From CBDCNH01 sp965219015 (lineage in GTDB: Bacteria > Pseudomonadota > Alphaproteobacteria > Rhodobacterales > Rhodobacteraceae), in contig CBDCNH010000011.1 of NCBI GenBank assembly GCA_965219015.1, forward strand, positions 992,001-1,056,000: a stretch of DNA of 64,000 bases, in the 5' to 3' direction. Numbering within the stretch: the first letter of the stretch is position 1; each line of letters opens with the position of its first letter. The notes beneath the pieces were generated by a model that ran no database searches, was not told the DNA's origin, and saw nothing but the letters and a program-made list of their open reading frames with translations. Of the stretch, positions 54,522-61,366 are shown one piece after another. Position numbers and translations under genes: made by a program.

Positions 54522-56009
54522 ATGACCGCCACCTTCGCCGGACCTGCCGAGGCAAGCGTCCATCCCATTGACGAGATCCTGCCCGCCGCGCGGCTCCTCA
54601 CGCTCGGGCTCCAGCACGTGCTGGTGATGTACGCGGGCGCCGTCGCGGTGCCGCTCATCGTCGGCCGGGCGCTGAAGCTCGCGCCCGAGGACGTGGCGTT
54701 CCTGATCTCGGCCGACCTCTTCGCCTGCGGCATCGCCACGCTGATCCAGTCGCTCGGCGTCACGCGCTGGCTCGGCGTGCGGATGCCGGTGATGATGGGC
54801 GTGACCTTCGCCTCCGTCGGCCCGATGATCGCCATCGCCGCGGCGCATCCCGGCACCGAGGGCGCGCGAATGATCTTCGGCGCCATCATCGGCGCAGGGT
54901 TCGTGGCGGTGCTGCTCGCGCCCTTCGTGGCGCGCATGCTGCGGTTCTTCCCGCCAGTGGTGACGGGCACGATCATCCTCGTGATCGGTGTCACGCTGAT
55001 GCGGATCGGCATCAACTGGATCTTCGGCACGCCGATCGGCCCGACCGCGCCGAAACTCGTGAGCCCCGACAACGCCGCCTGGCTCGAGACCGCGACCGCG
55101 GCCGTCCCGGCGCCCGCCGGCCTCGCCCTCGCGGCCTCGCTGCCGAACCCCGCCTACGCGGCGCCGGGCGGGATCCTGCTCTCCGCCATCGTGCTCGTCT
55201 CGATCCTCGCCGTGGCGCGCTGGGGACGCGGCTTCGTGGCCAACATCTCGGTGCTCGCGGGCATCGTCGCGGGCGGGGTGATCGCGGCCGTCACCGGGCT
55301 GATGACCTTCGGCAAGGTCGCGGCGGCCTCGTGGTTCGCCGTCGTCACGCCGTTCCGCTTCGGCGCACCGATCTTCGACCCGGTGCTGATCGTGACGATG
55401 ACGCTGGTGATGATCGTGGTGATGATCGAATCGACGGGCATGTTCCTCGCGCTCGGTGCGATGACCGGGCGGCCGGTCACGCAGGATCGCCTCGCCGCGG
55501 GGCTCCGGACCGACGGCGTCGGCACGCTCATCGGCGGGCTCTTCAACACGTTCCCCTACACGTCGTTCTCTCAGAACGTGGGGCTCGTCGGCGTCACCGG
55601 CATCCGCAGCCGCTACGTCTGCGTTGCAGGCGGCGCGATCCTGATCCTGCTCGGGCTGGTGCCCAAGATGGGCGCGCTCGTCGAGGCGCTGCCCCTCGCG
55701 GTTCTCGGCGGCGCGGGGCTCGTGATGTTCGGCATGGTGGCCGCGACCGGCATCCGCATCCTCGCGACCGGCGCCGACTTCACGACGAACCGCAACACCC
55801 TCTTCATCGTCGCGGTGAGCCTCGGGATGGGGATGATCCCGCTCGTGGCGCCCGACTTCAAGCAGTGGATGCCCGCGGCGATCCATCCGCTGATCGACAG
55901 CGGGATCCTGCTCGCAACGATCAGCGCCGTCGGGCTCAACGTGCTGTTCAACGGGGCGCAGGGAACCGCGCGGGAGGTGCAGCGCGCGGCGGAGGTGGCG
56001 GAGCGTTAG
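54522..56009 (+). CDS. Urate/xanthine permease of the NCS2 family
   Basis: 495 residues with about 13-14 membrane helices. GLQHVLVMYAGAVAVPLIVG near 28-48 and the NCS2 signature FSQNVGLVGVTGIRSR near 350-365 are clear. By context it probably imports urate. It ends the plus-strand ureide operon, 16 bases after allA. Confidence 0.92.
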   Translation: MTATFAGPAEASVHPIDEILPAARLLTLGLQHVLVMYAGAVAVPLIVGRALKLAPEDVAFLISADLFACGIATLIQSLGVTRWLGVRMPVMMGVTFASVGPMIAIAAAHPGTEGARMIFGAIIGAGFVAVLLAPFVARMLRFFPPVVTGTIILVIGVTLMRIGINWIFGTPIGPTAPKLVSPDNAAWLETATAAVPAPAGLALAASLPNPAYAAPGGILLSAIVLVSILAVARWGRGFVANISVLAGIVAGGVIAAVTGLMTFGKVAAASWFAVVTPFRFGAPIFDPVLIVTMTLVMIVVMIESTGMFLALGAMTGRPVTQDRLAAGLRTDGVGTLIGGLFNTFPYTSFSQNVGLVGVTGIRSRYVCVAGGAILILLGLVPKMGALVEALPLAVLGGAGLVMFGMVAATGIRILATGADFTTNRNTLFIVAVSLGMGMIPLVAPDFKQWMPAAIHPLIDSGILLATISAVGLNVLFNGAQGTAREVQRAAEVAER

Positions 56010-56041
56010 AGAAGCGGCAGCCGGGAGCGAGGCCCCGGCGA

Positions 56042-57004
56042 CTACACCTCCACCTCGGATCCCACGCCTCGCTCGCGCGCACGCGCCAAGGCGGCGGCGG
56101 CAACGGCCAGATCCTGCAGCCCGACGCCGGTGCCGTCGAAGAGCGTGATCTCGTCGGGAGACGTACGCCCTGGATGCGTGCCCGCGATGACGTCGCCGAT
56201 GGCGGTGATGGCGCCCGCGTCGATGATCCCTTCGGCCACCGCGTGCTGCGCCTCGCCGAGGCTTGTGGACTGCGCGATCTCGTCGGCGAACACCGTGGCG
56301 CGGCCGAGGAGCGCCGCCTCCACCTCCTGCTTGCCCTTCGTGTCCGTCCCCATGCAGGCGAGATGCGTGCCGGGCCGGACATGCGCGGACATGAGCGTGG
56401 GCTCGGGGGAGGACGTGATGGTGACGATGACGTCGGCCTCGCCGAGCCCGTCGAGCCCCACCGCCTCGAAGGGCAGGCCCAAATCCTCCGCGGTCTCCGC
56501 GAGCCGGCCCAGCATCTCGGGGTGGAGGTTCCAGCCGACGATCCGCTCGAAGGGATGCGCCGCCACCGCCGCGCGCATCTGGTAGGCGGACTGGTGCCCC
56601 GCGCCGAGCATCCCGAGGACACGGCTCTCGGGCCGCGCCAGATGGCGGATCGAGACCGCGGAGGCGGCGGCGGTGCGAAGCGCGGTCAGCAGGTTGCCGC
56701 CCACGGTCGCCGCGACGCGGCCGGTGTCGGGGTCGAAGAGGAACACCGTGGACTGGTGATTGGTGAGCCCGCGCTCCGCGTTGCCGGGCCAGTAGCCGCC
56801 GGCCTTCATCCCGAGCACCAGGCCGGCACGGTCGAACCCCGACTTGAAGCCCCAGAGCGCGCCGGCATGGCCGATGGCCTCGCGGACGACGGGGAAGTTC
56901 GCCGCTTCGCCCCGCGCCATCGCGGCGAAGACCTCCTCGACCGCGGCGAAGGCGTCCTCGGGCGACACGAGGTCGCCGATGGCGGCCTCGGGGACGACGT
57001 ACAT
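56042..57004 (-). CDS. bhcD: Iminosuccinate reductase BhcD (ornithine cyclodeaminase family)
   Basis: 320 residues. KAGGYWPGNAERGLTNHQST (about 67-86) and the nucleotide motif GMLGAGHQSAYQ (about 128-139) place it in the ornithine cyclodeaminase/mu-crystallin family. The gene order identifies it as BhcD, which reduces iminosuccinate to aspartate. That aspartate is the amino donor of BhcA, closing the cycle. It lies 16 bases after bhcC. Confidence 0.93.
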   Translation of the reverse strand: MYVVPEAAIGDLVSPEDAFAAVEEVFAAMARGEAANFPVVREAIGHAGALWGFKSGFDRAGLVLGMKAGGYWPGNAERGLTNHQSTVFLFDPDTGRVAATVGGNLLTALRTAAASAVSIRHLARPESRVLGMLGAGHQSAYQMRAAVAAHPFERIVGWNLHPEMLGRLAETAEDLGLPFEAVGLDGLGEADVIVTITSSPEPTLMSAHVRPGTHLACMGTDTKGKQEVEAALLGRATVFADEIAQSTSLGEAQHAVAEGIIDAGAITAIGDVIAGTHPGRTSPDEITLFDGTGVGLQDLAVAAAALARARERGVGSEVEV

Positions 57005-57020
57005 CAGGCGGCCCCGAGCC

Positions 57021-58178
57021 TCAGTACGCCTTGCCGCGCGCGTCGATGGGCCAGAGGACCTCGACGCGCCCGCCCCGCACGCCGACGTACCAGTCATGCA
57101 CGTTGCAGGTCGGGTCGCAGTGGCCGGGAACGAGCTTCAGCTTGTCGTTGACTTCGAGATGCCCCTGCGGATCGGAGATCACGCCATGCTCGTCGGAGCA
57201 CTTGACGTACTCCACGTCGTCGCGCCCGAACACCACCGGCAGGCCGCTGTCGACCGACTGCGCCTTCAGCCCGGCATCGCAGATCGCCTTGTCGGCCTTG
57301 GCGTGGCTCATCACGCTCGTCAGGATGAAGAGCGCGTTCTCGAATTCGCTGATCCGGTGGCCGGACGCATCCTCGACGCGCTGGTAGTCGGCGTCCATGA
57401 AGGCATAGGAGCCGCACTGCATCTCGTTGTAGACGCCCGAGTTGCCCTCGAAGTAGTAGCTCCCCGTGCCGGCGCCGCCGACGATGTCGCATTCGATCCC
57501 CTCGGCGCGCAGCATCTCCACGGACTGGCGCACCTGCTCGATCGCCGCCTCGATCTTGGCACGGCGCTCCTCGTAGCTGTGCACGTGCTGCGCCGCACCC
57601 TGGTAGGCCTGGATGCCCGCGAACTTCAGCCCCGGCGCGGCCTCGACGGCCTTCGCGAGGTCCACGACCGGCTGTCCGTAAGCCACGCCGCAGCGTCCCG
57701 CGCCGCAGTCGATCTCGACGAGCACCTCGAGCGTGGTGCCGTTGCGGACTGCTGCCTCGGAGAGCTCGGCCACGTTGGCCACGTCGTCGATGCAGACGAT
57801 CGTGCGCGCGCCGAGCTTCGGGAGGCGCGCCAGCCGCTCGATCTTGGCGGGATCGCGCACCTGGTTCGACACCAGTACGTCCCGGACGCCGCCGCGCGCG
57901 AAGACCTCCGCCTCCGACACCTTCTGGCAGCACACGCCGACCGCGCGCCCCTCCTCGATCTGGTAGAGCGCCACCGGCACGGACTTGTGCATCTTGCCAT
58001 GAACGCGGTGCCGCACGCCCATGTCCGCGCAGAAGTCGCGCATCTTCGCGACGTTGCGCTCGAAGGCGTCGAGGTCGACCACGAGGCACGGCGTCTGGAT
58101 GTCGGCCTCGGCCATGCCGACCGATGCGGGGACGTCGTAGCCGACCTCGAGATCGTCGAAGGTTGCGGGTGCGTTCAT
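57021..58178 (-). CDS. bhcC: beta-hydroxyaspartate aldolase BhcC (D-threonine aldolase-like)
   Basis: 385 residues. An alanine racemase-type fold with HGKMHKS near 60-66 carrying the PLP lysine, and HCDPTCNVHDWYV near the C terminus for the metal site. In this cluster it joins glycine and glyoxylate to form beta-hydroxyaspartate. It follows bhcB by 10 bases. Confidence 0.94.
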   Translation of the reverse strand: MNAPATFDDLEVGYDVPASVGMAEADIQTPCLVVDLDAFERNVAKMRDFCADMGVRHRVHGKMHKSVPVALYQIEEGRAVGVCCQKVSEAEVFARGGVRDVLVSNQVRDPAKIERLARLPKLGARTIVCIDDVANVAELSEAAVRNGTTLEVLVEIDCGAGRCGVAYGQPVVDLAKAVEAAPGLKFAGIQAYQGAAQHVHSYEERRAKIEAAIEQVRQSVEMLRAEGIECDIVGGAGTGSYYFEGNSGVYNEMQCGSYAFMDADYQRVEDASGHRISEFENALFILTSVMSHAKADKAICDAGLKAQSVDSGLPVVFGRDDVEYVKCSDEHGVISDPQGHLEVNDKLKLVPGHCDPTCNVHDWYVGVRGGRVEVLWPIDARGKAY

Positions 58179-58188
58179 GTCTGCCTCC

Positions 58189-59163
58189 TCAGCCCTGCAT
58201 CCAGGGCAGCTTGTCCATGTCGACGTTGCCGCCGGTGATGATGACCCCAACGCGCCGGCCGGCGAAGCGGTCCTTGTTCTTCAGGATGATCGCGAGCGGC
58301 ACGGCGCAGCTCGGCTCGATGACGATCTTCATGCGCTGCCAGGTGAGCCGCATCGCCTCCACGATCTCGGCGTCGCTGGCGGTCAGGATGTCCGTCACGT
58401 GGCGCCGCACGAAATGCCAGGTCAGATCTTTCAGCGGCACCTTCAACCCGTCGGCGACCGTCACCGGCGCGTCGTCGGCGATGATGTGCCCGGCGCGGAA
58501 GCTCTGCGCCGCGTCGTCGGCGGCCTCGGGCTCGGCGGCGATGATCTCGACATGCGGCGCGGTCGCGGAGACGGTGAGGCAGGTCCCCGAGATCATGCCG
58601 CCGCCGCCGATGGGCGCGGTCACGATGTCGAGCCCCGGCACGTCCTCCATCAGCTCGCGCGAGCAGGTCGCCTGACCGGCGATCACGCGCGGGTCGTTGT
58701 AGGGATGCACGAAGTCCGCACCCGTCTCGGCCTCGACGGTGGCGAACACCGCCTCGCGGCTCGAGGTCGAGGGCTCGCATTCGGTGATGATGCCGCCGTA
58801 GCCGCGGACGGCCGCCTTCTTCGCCTCGGGCGCGGTGCGCGGCATCACGACGTGGCAGGGGATGCCGCGGCGGCCCGCGGCGTAGCTCAGCGACAGCGCG
58901 TGGTTGCCCGACGAATGGGTCGCCACGCCGCGCGCGAGCTTGTCCTCGGCGAGCCCGAACACTGCGTTGCAGGCGCCGCGCACCTTGAAGGCGCCGGCCT
59001 TCTGGAAGTTCTCGCACTTGAAGAAGAGCTGCGCGCCGGTGAGGTCGTCCATGTAGGACGACGTGAGCACAGGCGTGCGGTGGATGTGCGGCGCGATGCG
59101 CGCGTGCGCCGCGAGCACGTCGTCCCAGTCGGGGATGGTGAGGCCGGCCTCGTCGCGCATCAT
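58189..59163 (-). CDS. bhcB: beta-hydroxyaspartate dehydratase BhcB (threonine dehydratase-like)
   Basis: 324 residues. A serine/threonine dehydratase fold with KAGAFKVRGA near 55-64 (PLP lysine) and GGGGMISG near 179-186. In the cycle it removes water from beta-hydroxyaspartate to give iminosuccinate. Its ATG overlaps the bhcA stop. Confidence 0.94.
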   Translation of the reverse strand: MMRDEAGLTIPDWDDVLAAHARIAPHIHRTPVLTSSYMDDLTGAQLFFKCENFQKAGAFKVRGACNAVFGLAEDKLARGVATHSSGNHALSLSYAAGRRGIPCHVVMPRTAPEAKKAAVRGYGGIITECEPSTSSREAVFATVEAETGADFVHPYNDPRVIAGQATCSRELMEDVPGLDIVTAPIGGGGMISGTCLTVSATAPHVEIIAAEPEAADDAAQSFRAGHIIADDAPVTVADGLKVPLKDLTWHFVRRHVTDILTASDAEIVEAMRLTWQRMKIVIEPSCAVPLAIILKNKDRFAGRRVGVIITGGNVDMDKLPWMQG

Positions 59164-60350
59164 GCCGCGGCTTTCGCCGCCTCCCTGTCGGTGCCGCGGT
59201 AGTAGTCCTGCGCCGCCGCGACGCCGGAGCCGAGCCGGACCGGCATCCCGAGGTCCGCCATCGCCATCTCCGCCGCCGCGAGGCCGCCCAGCATCATCAC
59301 GTCGGTGAGGCTCCCGAGATGGCCGATGCGGAACACGCGCCCCGCCACCTCGCCGAGACCCACGCCGAACGCGGTGCCGTACTTCTCGGCCGCGATCCGC
59401 ACCACCGCCGTGCCATCGAACCCTTCGGGCATCATCACCGCCGTCACCGTCTCAGAATAGAGGTCCGGCGACGCCGCGCAAGGCTTGAGGCCCCAGGCCG
59501 CGACGGCCCGGCGCACGCCCTCGGCGATGCGGGCGTGGCGCGCATAGACCGCGGGCAGGCCCTCGTCGGCGAGCATCGCGACGGAGGCGGCGAGCCCCGC
59601 GATGAGGCCGACGGGCGGCGTGTAGGGATAGCCGCCGCGCGCGTAGGCGCCGCGCATGGCGCCAAGGTCGAAGAACGACCGCGGCAGCGTCGCCGTCTCC
59701 ATCGCCGCGATGGCCTTCTGGGAGAGCCCGAGGATCGCGAGGCCCGCGGGCAGCATGAAGCCCTTCTGGCTCCCCGCCACCGCCACGTCGACGCCCCAGG
59801 CGTCCATCTCGAACGGCATCGAGCCGATGGACGACACGCCGTCCACCAGGAGGAGCGCCGGATGCCCGGCCGCGTCGAGCGCCTTGCGACACGCGGCGAT
59901 GTCGCTCCGCACGCCGGTGGCGGTCTCGTTGTGGGTGACGAGCAGCGCCTTGATGGCGTGTCCGGTGTCGGCCTTCAGCGCGCGCTCGAACGCCGCCGCC
60001 GGAGCGCCGCAGCCCCAGGGCGCCTCGATCACCTGCGGATCGAGCCCGAGGTGCCGGCACATCTCGATCCAGCGCAGCGAGAACATCCCGTGCTGTGCGG
60101 CCAGCACCCGGTCGCCCGGCGATAGCGTGTTCTGCAGCGCCGCCTCCCAGCCGCCGGTCCCGGTCGAGGGCAGGATCAGAACCTCGCCGTCGGTCGTGCC
60201 GAGCACGTGCTTCACGCCCGCGAGCGCCGGGGCCATCATGCGCGCGAAGGCCGGCGACCGGTGGTCGAGCGTCGGAATGTCGCAGGCCTTGCGGAGCGCG
60301 TCTGGGATGTTGGTCGGGCCGGGGATGAAGACTGGGTTTTGCGAGAACAC
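59160..60350 (-). CDS. bhcA: Aspartate-glyoxylate aminotransferase BhcA
   Basis: 396 residues from GTG at 60350, preceded by GGGAGG nine bases upstream. It begins FSQNPVFIPGPTNIP. The PLP lysine is in SQKGFMLPAG near 193-202, a class V aminotransferase. It converts glyoxylate to glycine with aspartate as donor, giving oxaloacetate. First gene of bhcABCD. Confidence 0.95.
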   Translation of the reverse strand: MFSQNPVFIPGPTNIPDALRKACDIPTLDHRSPAFARMMAPALAGVKHVLGTTDGEVLILPSTGTGGWEAALQNTLSPGDRVLAAQHGMFSLRWIEMCRHLGLDPQVIEAPWGCGAPAAAFERALKADTGHAIKALLVTHNETATGVRSDIAACRKALDAAGHPALLLVDGVSSIGSMPFEMDAWGVDVAVAGSQKGFMLPAGLAILGLSQKAIAAMETATLPRSFFDLGAMRGAYARGGYPYTPPVGLIAGLAASVAMLADEGLPAVYARHARIAEGVRRAVAAWGLKPCAASPDLYSETVTAVMMPEGFDGTAVVRIAAEKYGTAFGVGLGEVAGRVFRIGHLGSLTDVMMLGGLAAAEMAMADLGMPVRLGSGVAAAQDYYRGTDREAAKAAA

Positions 60351-60375
60351 GGGTGAGACCTCCCTATTTTGCCCG

Positions 60376-60404
60376 AGGATAAGAGCAGGCCTCCGCGCTT
60401 GCAA
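60376..60404 (-). promoter_or_regulatory. bhcA promoter
   Basis: On the minus strand TTGCAA (60404-60399), a 17-base spacer and TATCCT (60381-60376) make a good promoter, with a start near 60369 and a short leader before bhcA. Confidence 0.65.
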
Positions 60405-60440
60405 TTTTTTTGAATTGGTTTTTTGCTTGGCGAAAAATAT
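60405..60440. promoter_or_regulatory. AT-rich candidate BhcR operator and bhcR promoter
   Basis: This 36-base stretch is strikingly AT-rich for the genome. It includes a near-palindrome, TTTTTGC (60420-60426) and GCGAAAAA (60430-60437), with one extra base. TTGAAT (60410-60415) and AAAAAT (60433-60438), 17 bases apart, could be the bhcR promoter. It lies against the -35 of the bhcA promoter, so BhcR binding here could control both directions. Glyoxylate-responsive control by BhcR is known from Paracoccus. Confidence 0.5.
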
Positions 60441-60496
60441 CGGGAAGGGCTTGCGACGTTGGCCGATGCAGTTTTTCAGCCCGCGGAAAATGCGCC

Positions 60497-61366
60497 ATGA
60501 CCGTGGCGCCGCGCCCGCGCGGGCGGCCGAAGTCGTTCCACGACAAGACCGCGCAGAACACCGTGCAGGCGCTCGACCGGGCGATGACGATCCTCGCGGC
60601 CCTTGCCGAAACGTCCGGCGTGACGCTGACCGAACTGGCTCAGCGCACCGGGCAGTCGCCCGCCACCGTCTACCGGGTGCTGACCACGCTCGCCGCGCAC
60701 CGCATCGTCGAGGCCGACGCGGCCGGCCAGCGCTGGCACATCGGCGCAGGCGCGTTCCGCATCGGCTCGGGGTTCCTGCGCCGCACCGGCATCGTCGAGC
60801 GCAGCCGGGCGCCGATGCAGGCGCTGATGCGTGCCACCGGCGAGACCGCCAACGTCGGGATCGAGAGCCAGGACGAGGTGCTGTTCCTCGGCCAGGTCGA
60901 GACGCACGAGGCGATCCGCGCGTTCTTCCCGCCCGGCACCAAGAGCCCGATGCACCTGTCGGGCATCGGCAAGGCGCTGCTCGGCTGGATGCCCGCGCCC
61001 CGCGTCGCCGGCATCGTCGCGCGCCGCGGGCTCGGCGGCGGCACCCTGCGCGCCATCGCCGACGCGGCGGCGCTCGCGGACGCCATCGCCGCGATGCGCG
61101 CGCAGGGCTACGCGGTCGACGACGAGGAGCGCGCGCCGGGGATGCGCTGCGTGGCGGCGCCCGTGTTCGACGCGCACGGCGAGCCCGTCGCGGGGCTGTC
61201 GGTCTCGGGCCCCGCGTTCCGGCTCACCCCCGACAAGACCGCGGCCGTCGGCGCCGCGGTGCGCCAGGCCGCAGGCGAGGTGACGGCCGCGATCGGCGGC
61301 ACGCCGCCCGGTCAGCCCGCCTCCGGCTCGCCCCAGCCGCCGCCGCCCGGCGTCCGCATCTCGTAG
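60497..61366 (+). CDS. bhcR: IclR-family regulator BhcR of the beta-hydroxyaspartate cycle
   Basis: 289 residues. The winged helix-turn-helix (about 20-85; LTELAQRTGQSPATVYRVL) is followed by an IclR effector domain (about 95-265). In Paracoccus, BhcR is a glyoxylate-sensing regulator encoded divergently from bhcABCD, as here. The last 18 residues are Pro/Gly/Ser-rich because the gene runs 55 bases into the end of the oxoprolinase gene on the other strand. Confidence 0.93.
   Translation: MTVAPRPRGRPKSFHDKTAQNTVQALDRAMTILAALAETSGVTLTELAQRTGQSPATVYRVLTTLAAHRIVEADAAGQRWHIGAGAFRIGSGFLRRTGIVERSRAPMQALMRATGETANVGIESQDEVLFLGQVETHEAIRAFFPPGTKSPMHLSGIGKALLGWMPAPRVAGIVARRGLGGGTLRAIADAAALADAIAAMRAQGYAVDDEERAPGMRCVAAPVFDAHGEPVAGLSVSGPAFRLTPDKTAAVGAAVRQAAGEVTAAIGGTPPGQPASGSPQPPPPGVRIS

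Noticed and set aside
56042..57004. Ornithine cyclodeaminase acting on ornithine
   Set aside because: The order bhcA-B-C-D with bhcR divergent fits iminosuccinate reductase much better.
57021..58178. Simple D-threonine aldolase for amino-acid use
   Set aside because: The operon context identifies it as beta-hydroxyaspartate aldolase.
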